A stretch of DNA of 64,000 nt from Patellaria atrata CBS 101060 (Eukaryota; Ascomycota; Dothideomycetes; Patellariales; Patellariaceae): assembly GCA_010093705.1 (NCBI GenBank), contig MU006108.1, positions 82,818-146,817 of the forward strand. The letters are read 5' to 3'. The translations under genes and the position numbers were made by a program. The first letter of the stretch is position 1, and each line of letters begins with the position of its first letter. Positions 22,177-33,415 of the stretch are shown here, in pieces. The notes under the pieces were generated by a model. The model was not told the origin of the DNA. It searched no databases and worked only from the letters and a program-made list of their open reading frames with translations.

Positions 22177-24675
22177 ATGCGCAAAAACATAATATGGATA
22201 TTAGCTATAGCGACCTCTTGCGTCCTTGGGGGTCGTCTCCGCCCTCGGAATTATGACACCCATGACTTCTACGCCCTCCACCTCGATCCCACCACGTCCC
22301 CTTCGGAACTCGCGACTTTCTTAGGGTTAGAGCACGATGGCCAGTTGGGGGAACTTGTTGATCATCATATATTTAGAGCACCTAAGGATGGAAGGGATGT
22401 TATAACAGATGCAGTCGAAGAATTGAAAAGACGACGACGGAAACGGAACGCTCTCGAACCTAGCATATTGGATGGGATATTATTCAATCAAAAGCAGAAA
22501 CTGAAACCTCGAATGGTAAAGAGAGATATATTATACCCCGAGCTGTCAGATATAGCATCGGACCACGTACTATTCCCACGTCAGGACGCCCCACCCGTCG
22601 ACTCAGCTGTAGTTGAGCAGAATCAAATCCGGGATGCACTTGAGATAAGAGATCCTGTATTTCAGAATCAATGGCATCTTTTTAACACACGACAACCTGG
22701 AAATGATCTCAATGTGACAGGAGTCTGGATGCAGGGGATCACAGGCAAGAATGCGACCGTGTGCATCATTGATGATGGCTTGGATATGGATAGCGACGAT
22801 TTATCGCCTAACTATTTTGCGATCGGCTCGTATGACTTTAACGATCATGTGGAGGAACCCAAACCTCGTCTTTCTGACGACAGACACGGGACCAGGTGCG
22901 CCGGTGAAGTTTCAGCTGCGAGGAACGATGTATGTGGTGTCGGCGTTGCCTATGATTCTAAGATTGCAGGCGTTCGTATACTATCCGCTCCAATTACAGA
23001 TGCTGATGAAGCCATTGCTGTGAACTACGAGTTCCACCGTAATGACATTTACTCATGTTCGTGGGGCCCTCCGGATGATGGGCGCACTATGGATGCTCCT
23101 GGTATTCTGATCCGAAGAGCGTTTGTGAATGCCATTCAAAAGGGACGGAACAACAAGGGCTCTATCTATGTGTTTGCGGCCGGCAATGGTGCTTCCTCTG
23201 ACGACAACTGTAACTTCGATGGCTACACGAACAGCATCTACAGCGTAACCGTTGGCTCCGTCAGCTCTGAGAATCATCATCCTTACTACTCGGAGAAATG
23301 CTCAGCACAGTTGATTGTTACCTATAGCAGTTCACGGGTCAATTCAATTACGACCACAGATGTTGGCAAAAACGAATGCACATCCTCGCATGGAGGAACT
23401 TCAGCCGCTGGGCCGTTAGCCGCTGGAGTCTATGCACTGGTGCTTCAAATACGTCCGGACCTGAGTTGGAGGGATATCCAATGGCTCACAGTCATGACTG
23501 GTGTCAAGTTCACGGATGATAGCGATTGGCAGCAGACTGGCGCCGGTCGATTCTATAGTCATCAGTACGGTTATGGCAAAATGGATGCTTGGGCTATGGT
23601 TGAAGCTGCGAAAACATGGAAATCAGTTAAACCACAAGCTTGGTACCATTCGCCCTGGATTCATGTGAAGCACGAGATTCCTCAAGGCGATCAAGGCTTA
23701 GCGAGTATCTTTACAGTCACCGAGGACATGTTAAGGGAAGCTAACTTTGAGCGGCTTGAACACGTCACTCTCACGATGAACGTCGAGCATACCAGACGCG
23801 GTGATCTAAGTGTGGAACTACGTAGCCCTACCGGTGTTATTAGTCATATCGCCACAGCTCGGAAGATGGACGACAAAGCTGCTGGGTACGTCGATTGGAC
23901 ATTCATGTCCGTTGCTCACTTTGGCGAAAGTGCTGTCGGAAACTGGACGGTTATCGTCAAGGATACCAAGGTCAACGAACATACTGGCACTTTCACCGAC
24001 TGGAAGTTGAGGCTTTGGGGTGAATGTATTGACGGCGCAAACCAGCCGTTGTTTCCACTGCCCAATGAAACCGACGACGATGATCATGATGCGACAGTCA
24101 CAGCCCCAGTTGCAACCACCAGTGTACATGTCCCTTCCGAAACTGAGCATGTCGCTCAACCGACGGATCATCCGAGTCGGCCAGTTAACTCCAAACCGCC
24201 TGCTTCCACTACTACCCCCTTCGAGCCTCCAATAACCACCTCACCATCTCCTAGTGCTATTCCAGACGAGTCATTCCTACCCTCACCGTTCCCTACTTTC
24301 GGTGTGTCCAAGCGAACTCAAATCTGGATATATGGTGCTCTAGCTCTGATCATCGTGTTTTGTGCTAGCTTAGCACTATACTTCTGGCTCGCACGCCGAA
24401 AGCGCCTACGAAACAACCCTCGTGGGGATTATGAGTTCGAGATGATTGACGATCAAGACGATGACGGTGCAACCAGGCAGGGACTAACAGGTTCGGGTGG
24501 TGCTCGAAGAGGCAAGAATCGGCGGGCTGGTGAACTATACGACGCCTTTGCCGGCGAAAGCGATGAGGAATTACTCAGCGAAAGTGAAAGCGAGAACGAA
24601 ACATACAGGGACGATGCCCCTGAAAATTTTAGAGAAAAGCATGACCCTCATGTGGTTGGGAGTGACGATGAATAA
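22177..24675 (+). CDS. kexB: Kexin (Kex2/KexB), Golgi subtilisin-like pro-protein convertase
   Basis: Single exon, 832 residues, starting at the ATG before RKNIIWILAIATSCVLG, a signal peptide. The pro-region ends at a dibasic autoprocessing site, PRMVKR (Lys115-Arg116). The S8 catalytic domain has Asp199 (CIIDDGLDM), His237 (DDRHGTRCAGE), oxyanion Asn337 (FAAGNGAS) and Ser409 (SHGGTSAAGP). The P/Homo B domain follows (about 490-620). A Ser/Thr/Pro stalk leads to one transmembrane helix (about 716-739) and a Glu/Asp-rich cytosolic tail, as in Kex2, where the tail directs late-Golgi retrieval. The enzyme cuts after Lys-Arg and Arg-Arg in secretory proteins. An upstream in-frame TTG at 22135 is not a plausible start because it would bury the signal peptide. 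The gene has no introns and all key residues are present. Confidence 0.97.
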   Translation: MRKNIIWILAIATSCVLGGRLRPRNYDTHDFYALHLDPTTSPSELATFLGLEHDGQLGELVDHHIFRAPKDGRDVITDAVEELKRRRRKRNALEPSILDGILFNQKQKLKPRMVKRDILYPELSDIASDHVLFPRQDAPPVDSAVVEQNQIRDALEIRDPVFQNQWHLFNTRQPGNDLNVTGVWMQGITGKNATVCIIDDGLDMDSDDLSPNYFAIGSYDFNDHVEEPKPRLSDDRHGTRCAGEVSAARNDVCGVGVAYDSKIAGVRILSAPITDADEAIAVNYEFHRNDIYSCSWGPPDDGRTMDAPGILIRRAFVNAIQKGRNNKGSIYVFAAGNGASSDDNCNFDGYTNSIYSVTVGSVSSENHHPYYSEKCSAQLIVTYSSSRVNSITTTDVGKNECTSSHGGTSAAGPLAAGVYALVLQIRPDLSWRDIQWLTVMTGVKFTDDSDWQQTGAGRFYSHQYGYGKMDAWAMVEAAKTWKSVKPQAWYHSPWIHVKHEIPQGDQGLASIFTVTEDMLREANFERLEHVTLTMNVEHTRRGDLSVELRSPTGVISHIATARKMDDKAAGYVDWTFMSVAHFGESAVGNWTVIVKDTKVNEHTGTFTDWKLRLWGECIDGANQPLFPLPNETDDDDHDATVTAPVATTSVHVPSETEHVAQPTDHPSRPVNSKPPASTTTPFEPPITTSPSPSAIPDESFLPSPFPTFGVSKRTQIWIYGALALIIVFCASLALYFWLARRKRLRNNPRGDYEFEMIDDQDDDGATRQGLTGSGGARRGKNRRAGELYDAFAGESDEELLSESESENETYRDDAPENFREKHDPHVVGSDDE

Positions 24676-27600
24676 GCGAAATTCGGGTCAGTCCTAAGAT
24701 AAGAATAGCATTTTGTAAATTCAATTAATTAGTTATGACTTTGTATAGAATCTGCCACTGCGGATTAACTTCCGTCTCAGATATTCAATATTTACAGGGA
24801 GCAGTAACCCACGTTTTCAGTCAAGTAATTGATGCTAGGCAAGTCTAGACAGTCTATCCGCCTGCGTAGCGTACCGACACGCTATGAATAGCTTATCGAT
24901 TCACAGAAAGCTTACAGCGGATGGGATAACCATAATGGAATATTTCTCATTTACTAAGGATTAAGAGTTGGAGCTTGAAAGTACGTTATCATCACTATCT
25001 CAGAATCAAACAAGTCATCGGTCAAGAGGCTCAATTACTTAGGTATATCAAAGGAATATTATTATTAAGAATGAGGACAATAAGGATATTCATAGGAGTA
25101 CGGTGTAGAATTCATAATCGCCACCGTTGTCGTTCGCCCCATATGTAAAGGTCTCCTCGTCAAGCCTCATCCTACTCAGCGATACTATTCATAACAACGA
25201 TTCACTCATTGGAGTCGAGTCATTTCAGTTAGCACTTTAGGAACGAGAGTAAGAATATAAATTTCCTTATCAAATTCGTGTCTATGCGCTTATTACTTTC
25301 CCGCATCTGTTCTTTCAGTATCAGTATTTCTCCTGTCATTGTCTCAAATCAGAGAGCGCAGAATCAAGTCTTCACGTGGAGATCCTGTACAAAGAGTTTG
25401 GTGGGCGATGTAACGTTATGAAAAGATGGTTTGACAGATCTTCTAAAATCCAAACGAGATTAAGATCGCAGTTCCGAAGCCATTTCTATGTTATGCCTTC
25501 TACGTCCGGGTCAACTATCGTCTATTTGAATGCCGATGGAGGATGTCCTTGCATTTGCTGTCTTTCACCAAATACCCCACTTATATGCTCTACAAGGACG
25601 CCAGGATCTTACTTGCTTGGAGATCACCAGTAATGTAGATATCTGTTTTACGGTGCGTTGAATAACTTGAATCTGTAAGTGTATTCTCTTTGGACCCATC
25701 TTTGATCAAACCAGGCCTAATTACTATACTAGAACATGCAGGACAGGATAGCTCTTCGGTATTATATCGGGTTGTTTCCATGTGTAGGGGATAATGCTGT
25801 AAGCACCCATTATGGGGATCAGGATACTGTACATCTGTACATCAAGCAGGTCCACTCGCATCTACAAACGATAAGCGACACTCGCTTCGCAGATATGCCC
25901 CCGGGAATAAGGGTATGGCATAGCATCCCATTACTAACCAAGGTTTCCAGTAGTAGTGAGGGGTTGGATCATTCTCTAGTACTCAAGTTGTTAACGAACG
26001 CCTAGGATTAGCCCGAGCAGATCCGATTTCTCGGTATGAAGAGAAGAGGAGCGTACTGGCTTTCTTCTCGCAGGTCCTCCTTCACCCACAGGGAATTACT
26101 ATCCATCTCCTCTGGTGTTGGCGGGTTATATTGGCATGAGCTGATTCTCGTAGACATACTTATAGAATCAGTTGACTATTGGCCTGGCTGGATTACGTTT
26201 GCTACGCTTGATCTATCATTCACGAGTCTACCAATAATGATGGGTACGTTAGAGATAATGGTAGTGAACTCGTATGCTCGGCTAACTTTGTAAAGGGAAA
26301 GCTAGGATCCAATCTATCGAATGTTGTCTTTTGCCTTTCGTGTCATCTTGCTATATTTGGATGCCAACTTCAAGACTCATGAAGGGGATTTCAAGTAAAA
26401 CGGCAATTATTCGAGAAAACGTAAGTTTCGAAGCAGTCAGATAAAGCTCTATTGATTTTACGTACTCGAAGAAGTTCGAACACGGCCCAAACACATGTAC
26501 TCCACGTGGAAGAATCCCTGTTACCGCAAGGTTGGAAAAGCTTGCTAAGTAAAGTGGTAGCTTATTTCAAAGGAGACGTCGAGGCTTTTAAGGTAGTTCT
26601 AGTTAGCAATTATCTAGTTCTTCCCTAGCCATGAGTAAGTGACGTTGGATGGGTCTAGTAGAGCTGAAAATACTATAGAGTCGTGAGAGAGGGTCAATGG
26701 TCCTTGGGCCAAGAATGCCCAGCCTGTGATTTTTCCCTTGGCATTTTGTCTGATAAGAATGATAAGACGATACCTTACCGTGCTCACCTACCGCGGGGCC
26801 ATCTACTGGATGAAAACAACATGAGAGCACAAGTCTGGCGGAATATCAATTCCTACTTTGTCGCTGTACAGATAGATAAATATCAGACCCCCGTTCCATC
26901 CCACTCCTCCAAGGCTCCTAAACTGCTAGGTTCATATCACTCCACTACTGTACTCAGATGATTAGAGTCATTCATCCGAATCCACCAGGTATCGCTTCAG
27001 TTCATCTCTCAATTCGCAACCAGGTCATCCTGTACCTGACGTGTGGCTGCAGTTGTACATGACAATGTCACTTCTAGTCCCTCCTCGCGTCCTGTCGCTC
27101 AGAGGCCCGAGTTTTGGCCTTGATGTTCAGGAACAACACGAGGAAGAAACTGCTAACTCAGAACCAAACTCGGGTTTCTCATAGATATCCGGGACCATGA
27201 TACCGGATAAGGTCTAGAAGCTCACAATCAAGGGTAATACAACTCACGAATATTCCCTGGCCATAGAGAGTAGAGACCCCCCAGTTCTAGTTACACTCGC
27301 ATCAAATTGTTTCCTACCTCTGTGTTTCTTACTTTCAGGATAATCTGGCAACGCAATTTTCAGAGCAAGTCATGTATATCGTAAACTTCGAATCAGGCAT
27401 TCCGAATTCTTCTGCGAATCCTTCAGCTTCGACAAGAACACGGTACATGGGCATATCACTCTGAATGCAGAGCCGTAACCCGATGGAAGGTCGGGAACCT
27501 TAACCTAGAAAGTACCTTAGCTTACACCTTGAGCTTCCCAACCTTGATTATAGAAAAAATTGGCAATCCTCTTGTATCCTGACTCTGTAACAATTTGCAT

Positions 27601-27865
27601 TATCCATTGTATTTGCTTGACTACACTGATCACTTTCTATGATGTAAGTTTTCTGCTCCTTATCTTTTCCTACTCTATCCAGGTTCCCCGGTATGCCGAG
27701 GTGCGAGTCAGAAAGCTCAATGCTTGCCTGGAAGCTGTTTCTGAGCTCTGCTGTCTTCCACAAGCTCCAATCGAAATCTGAAGCTCATTTCTGATTTAAG
27801 AGCTCATGTCCTCTCATTGAAACTGAAGCTTCGACCCTCGTCAAAAAGACATCTTTCTCGTCAAT
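24676..27865. other. Gene-free stretch of 3.2 kb
   Basis: Only short open frames occur, mostly starting with non-ATG codons, with no recognisable domains and stops in all frames. It holds the 3' flank of kexin and the promoter of the amine oxidase. The closest 200 bp to the latter are C/T-rich. I see no element, RNA gene or duplicated sequence. Confidence 0.5.
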
Positions 27866-30405
27866 ATGCCTCGCTCATTATGCTTCCTTTTGGCTTTCAG
27901 CACTGCCGTTTCTGCCGCTTCCATCAGTGGTCGTGGCTCTGCTCTTCCTCCACTAGGCTATGAACGACGTCTCTTGCGTGATGCCCTCAACAAGAGAAGT
28001 TCGAATGATTCAGAAGGGTCTTGTATCACTTCTGAAGCTCCTACTGTGTCCGCTCCCAAGACGAATGTCTGGGCTCCGATCTCAGCCGAAGATAATCTAG
28101 CAGTCTGGAATTTGCTCCACGATCCTGCTTCTGGACTCAACTTGACCCACCCGGACGAAGCAACATTGACGGACAACTATGTCTTCTGGATCGATACACT
28201 GGTGAGTTGCGGGAAGTCGGACTGGAGACCAGTAGCTAATATCAGGTTCTAGCATACAAACAAGAGTTCAGTGATTCCATATCTAGACGGTGATGGTCCC
28301 GTTCCGCCAAAGTATGCGCGGACAATCATCTTCCGTGGTGGTCAGGAAGAACCAGATTCGCAAGAATTCATGGTTGGACCCCTTCCGGTATCTGCTGAAA
28401 CCACTATCGAACCGCTTGACTATATCTATAACGGAGGTAGCGGTGGATCTGTTCCTTTCAATGCCCGCTATTTCGATGGAGTTAAAACTTCTGCTACAGA
28501 CCCGCTCGTTATCTCGACTATGACCAATATCGCTGATATCACAGCTGCTTTGTTCCAAGGTGGGGTCTATTATGGATCGAGTAACGAGAGCACGACTCTC
28601 ACAGCGACATCGGGTACTCCTCAGAGCTTCGATGGGACTCAAGCTTTCAGAAACATTATGTTCAGGTTTCCTGGACCTGGTGAGTCTGACAAAAGCGGTT
28701 ATATGGGATGAACCGTTTACTGATAAGTACTAGCGACATATATGACTCCCTTGGATTTTTTTTTACTTATTGACTGCACCGGTACTGATCCCTCCAAATA
28801 TTTTGTTAAGGGTTTCGTTACGAATGAGAGGTTCTTTGCCACTGAAGCTGAGCTACGTGCCGCATTTGAAGCCGGTGAAATTGCACAGGAATACGATCAA
28901 ACACTTGATGCATCTTGGGCTCTTGTTGACTATAAACCCGAAATGGGCGTCCGTGAGCTTGAAGAGAGATTCGCACCTAATAGCATTGAGCTTGGCGGAA
29001 AGCGCTACAAGCTGGACAAGGAGCAGCAGTACATCGAATACATGGGCTGGAGCTTTTACATGTCCTTCACTCGGACGCTAGGAATTATGTTTTACGACAT
29101 CAAGTTTAAGGGTGAGCGTATCTTGTACGAGCTGTCTCTTCAAGAAGCTACGGCTCAGTACGGAGGCAACCAACCAAAGGCTGCTAACACCGTCTACCAT
29201 GATACATACTACAGTCTCGGGGCTGAGATGGGTACACTCGTCGAGGGATTCGACTGCCCCTTTGGTTCAACGATGTGGAACATTAGCTACCACGAGGGTA
29301 ACCAAACAATTGTTAATCAAGACGCGCTTTGCATTTTCGAAACAGACATGAACTTCCCCATTTCCAGACATAGGGCTGGTGGTGGATCCAGCGATTACGG
29401 CTTCCGAAACTTAGGTACCGTCAAAGGTGCCATGCTTACCACTCGTGCTATCGCTACCGTCGGTAACTACGATTACATGTTCGATTACTCGTTCCATCTT
29501 GATGGGTCACTGGAGCTTTCCGTTCGTGCTAGTGGCTATCTTCAATCTAGCTTCTATTATCCTGATCAGGGTAAATGGGGTCCTCGTATCCAACAGGCAA
29601 CGCAAGGCTCCCTTCACGACCATATTTTAACGTTCAAGGGAGACTTTGACATTGTGGCTAGCTCGAATAGTTTGGAGGTAAGCAAACTCGTTTCCGTCAA
29701 CCAAACTCAACCTTGGTTCCCCGAGCTCGGTGAATTTGAGCAGATGGAGATGGACGTGAGCTGTATGGAGAAAGAGCAGCAGTTCAATTGGGCACCTAAC
29801 AACCAAGCTATGTATTGCATAGTCAACAAGAACGAGAAGAATGCCTGGGGAGAGAAGAGAGGTTACCGCATTGTTCCAGGTCGCAGCGACATACATCTTA
29901 GTGTGCTCAATTCACCTTGGTCGATGAAGAACACGGAATTTGCTAAAAGTCATCTCGCTGTTACGAGACAGCATGATAACGAGCCATTCGCGAATTCTGT
30001 ACAGAACATCAACCTCCCACTGAAGCCGCAACAAGATTTCATGAAATTCTTCGATGATGAGTCAGTGGATGATGAGGATATTGTTCTCTGGTTCAATTTG
30101 GGGATGCATCATTTCACTCGCTCTGAAGGTTTGTCTCACAATAACTTGCCTGGTCAGTTGTAAGCATACACTAACTTTCGCTAGATGTCCCTGTTACTCT
30201 CTTCACTGAAGCGTTTTCCAGTATTGTTTTTGCTCCTCAGAATTTCTTTGATCGTGCTCAAGATGGCGATCTTTTGAACCGTAGGTGGATCGTACCGAAC
30301 GAAGAGGGCGGCCTAGACTATGAAGATTACGGCGTCGAACTCGCCACTTGTGCTGTATCTCCAAGTGAGCCTGTGCTCAGTATTGATAAGGTATTGGAAT
30401 TGTAG
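27866..30405 (+). CDS. Secreted copper amine oxidase (topaquinone type)
   Basis: Four exons: 27866-28201, 28253-28679, 28734-30128 and 30185-30405, giving 792 residues. Copper amine oxidases turn primary amines into aldehydes, with H2O2 and ammonia. The N-terminus is a signal peptide (MPRSLCFLLAFSTAVSAA). A dibasic site NKR (43-44) could mark a propeptide cut. The topaquinone precursor motif T-V-G-N-Tyr500-D-Y is intact. Copper ligands appear as HDH (His549, His551) and a third His in GMHHFTRSED (713 or 714), which is rebuilt across the last intron. The block DTYYSLGAEMGTLVEGFDCP is characteristic of the fungal secreted DUF1965-containing subgroup, as far as I recall. Several N-glycosylation sequons are present. 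The catalytic aspartate could not be assigned with confidence. Likely roles are nitrogen scavenging from amines or peroxide supply. Confidence 0.92.
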
Positions 30406-30851
30406 ATCTACTACAAAATGACCTGTCGCGCAAGTTGAATGGAGAAGGGGGAATATTCAATGGGTGAGAAGTGAGGGAGGCACCCGATTTTAATGCACGT
30501 TACGACTGATATTCATGATCTGACGCACATAATAGTACATAGACTGATGGGTACTGGGATGATAGATAGACTTAATTCAGAGTTTGAACACAATGGTTTC
30601 CACACATAGATAGTCACACAAGAGAAAGTCTGCTTAGCCTCATGTACGGTTGTCACGGTAAGGCTGATCTTTGTGTACTAGCAGTAATATCTGTCTGTTC
30701 CGGTTTCATCTCGACAATCTGATCTTTTGAGTTCCGTCCGTACTTGTAACCTACATATGCATCAACGCACAGCAACGTCAACCCCTCGACGCTCGGAACC
30801 AGGACCAACAGGTCACGCAACATGCCCCCCAATCCCTCAACTTTCGTCCCT
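30406..30851. other. Convergent intergenic region
   Basis: These 446 bp lie between the stop codons of the amine oxidase (plus) and the HECT-like ligase (minus). No gene is seen. Confidence 0.5.
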
Positions 30852-32471
30852 TCAGCTCTTTTCATCGCCCCTAAACCGCTCCAACAATCCAACATCCCAT
30901 CCCTGAAATCGTCTCGCTGAGATCGGTAACAACTTCGCACTCTCCCTCAGCGTATCCCTCAATTGCGTTACCACCAGTGCCGGCAGCGTGAGTTCCTCGA
31001 CCGACATGCTCTGCGTGTCCATCAGGAGAGCGGTGGGAGCTTCTTTCCTCCCTTCGGTCTGCCAGAAGATTTTCATGGCGCGGGTGGGATCGGTGCGTTT
31101 GGATGACAAGACGGAAGAGCAGATAAGGAGGGAAGGGGTGAAGATCCAAATCTGTGGAGGTTAGGAAGAGGGGGGCAGTCGGAGTGAGGAGAATTTCTTC
31201 ATAGCATGGTGTATGAATGGTTGAGTATGGTGGAGGACAGTTACATAGACTTACCAGAAGTGACTCTTTTTCAGCATCATCGTCCCTATCGCTGCTATCG
31301 ACGCGAAATTTGCGCACACCTTGGCTCTCGACGAGCGTTATGAACAGCGCGGAGAGCCATTTCTGCATACTGTAGTACTGGCGTCGTGGCTTTGCAAAAG
31401 CGATGGTGAGACTCCATTTATAGAGCTTGTAGCCCTCTGCACGAGTATCGAAAAGTCCAAGGACGGAATTACAAGATGAGCACAGGAGCAGTGGATCATG
31501 GTTATGATTATGGGAGGAAGAAGACTTTTGTATTATCTGCTCCTATCTAAATTAGCGCATGAACGCTCATTTTACGGTATGTATCTCTAATTTCCCCGGC
31601 CAAAGTAACAACTTGAACAGAGGCCTGAGGAATAAAGGAGACGATGACTAGACCCGCTAAGTCACCCGTCCGAAGAGGGTAGCAGAGCAGGTCTGGTCTA
31701 TTTACTCTCGGGCGAGTGTATCGGGTAATTGAAGTCACCAGGCCGACCGGAGACCGGTCGGGACTTACTCCCTTCTTCAGGCCCATGAAAAGCATTACAG
31801 TATAGGGTAATAGATCATATGTAGATGGCACAAGGCTGACCTACTTTGACACCGCTACAGTCCTCGTGGTCGAGTAGCAGATACGAAAGATCAACAAGGC
31901 CAGTACCTTGCGAAGCAGTCAGTTCGGTAGAAGCAGCATAGCCCTTTTCCTGACCAACTGTGTGGTGCTGATGTTCGTGTGGTTTATGACAGTGCCAAAA
32001 GTCCATCATCTCGGCCCAGTTTTCGCTGGGCAGATCTTTCCACTGTCCGATAGCATCAGATTTGACGAGTTCATTGCTACATTCTAGACACGAAATCCTT
32101 TTCGCATCGTCCATTGAGGTTGCGGACCAAGGGACTGCATTTGCTCCCTCATCTGCGCTTGCTTCCCCGTACTGGAGTAACCCAGCGGCCTTCTCTTCAA
32201 GCTGTAGTCGTAGGGTTAGTTCCTTGGAAGGGGTAGCTGGAAGTGTTAGTGAGGCAGAACCACCGCCAGATATCTTGGTCGGTAGGCGTATGCTTGCAAA
32301 TTTGCCTTCATGGGTGAGCGTAATCCATTCACCGTCGGTTGACAGCGAAGCTTTAGTTTCTTCGTTTGACTCTGTACGTAAAGAAGCGAAGAAGGATATC
32401 GTACGTATGTTTAGGAGAAGCTCAGCGTAAAGTTCTATGTGTGAATCCGCGTCGGATTCGGACTCTCCCAT
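30852..32471 (-). CDS. HECT-like E2-binding ubiquitin ligase (UBE3D family, HECT_2 domain)
   Basis: Three exons: 32471-31845, 31542-31255 and 31151-30852, giving 404 residues and all in phase 0. The family binds E2 enzymes and cyclin B in animals and acts as an E3. Here the N-terminal half has a CLEC zinc pair (ISCLECSNELV) followed by the signature LPSENWAEMMDFWHCHKPHE. Exon 2 gives LLLCSSCNSVLG, EGYKLYKWSLTIA and KWLSALFITLVESQGVRKF. Exon 3 gives SLLIWIFTPSLLICSS, RAMKIFWQTEG and the C-terminal hallmark LPISARRFQGWDVGLLERF. The first intron (31844-31543, 302 bp) is far longer than others in the window and contains an open frame of 94 codons that does not fit the family, so the middle join is the least certain part. 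Length matches human UBE3D (about 390). Confidence 0.9.
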
Positions 32472-33415
32472 TATTGTTGAATTTATTGACGGGTGTGGTC
32501 CGGGTTAGGTTTGCGCTTTGCAGTTGGGAAAGTGTAGTGTGCGCACGGGCGTCTTCGACGCAAACATTTGTCCAAATGAAGCAGACAAGCCAAACAAGCC
32601 AAACAAACCAAACAAGGGGTCCTGTACAGTTCGAATTGAACTTCTTGGCGTTTCGTCTCCATCCCTACATATCAGTTCATCACCCGTTCCTCTATGTACC
32701 ATAGCAACTATCTCGTGCTCCAGCTCTCTACAAAGCGGATACTTTTGATCGTGCATCTTGTCATCTTGAAGCCTCTTGAGGCTCAGAATCAATCGAAACG
32801 GTTCACAGAATGTGCTCTCCGATTTCGTTCAAAGAGACCGCTAGGCCGTAAGTCTGTAACGCGAACGTCTCATCCCCTGATCTCCAACACCAAACGTCGC
32901 AGAGTCGTCACCAGCGCCACGCGAGACCGATATGAGACCTCTTCTATTCCTCTTCCGTTTAAAACTGAACTTTTACTCCTCAGAGTGGCTCACCATCTTC
33001 AACCCAATTCCATCTTGGCCATAAGGAAACGACCAGGGCACGGGCGTTTAAGTCCGCCTAGAACAAAAACATACCAAACTCCCCTGATGATTACGATCGT
33101 GAGACCCGGTTTACCATGTAATGATGTGCAGGGGACTTTCGTTCTCATTTCTCAATGCCTTTTTTTTTTATCGAGTCTCTTGAGTCCGTGACGCCTAGGT
33201 TTTGCGTCTTCAGCTCCGACTCGTGTTTTTTCCTTTCCCATTCATCTTTCCTTTGAATCTTCATTCGTCGTTTGGGCAAAGTCTTTCGACTTTTTGTCGT
33301 ATTCGTTCGTTCTTTTCTACAGCTGGTCTGCTTAGCGGTCTGTGACTGATTACACTCCTTTCTATTATATATTTATTTCGATGCATTTGTCTAGCAAGAC
33401 CAGAACACGATTACA
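32472..33415. promoter_or_regulatory. Divergent intergenic region
   Basis: This lies between the starts of the HECT-like ligase (minus) and the secreted repeat protein (plus). A short array of AAACAAGCC-type units is at about 32587-32617, next to CTGTACAGTT at 32622. From about 33130 to 33345 the plus strand is T/C-rich, consistent with the leader of the secreted-protein gene. No gene is seen. Confidence 0.45.

Noticed and set aside
24676-27865. Decayed transposon or pseudogene in the gene-free stretch
   Set aside because: I looked for reverse transcriptase, integrase or transposase motifs, terminal repeats and target duplications and could not see any. Short frames at 25376-26293 have no recognisable homology.
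31547-31831. 94-codon minus-strand frame as a separate gene
   Set aside because: It lies inside the inferred 302-bp intron of the HECT-like ligase, and its sequence does not match any part of that family or another I know.
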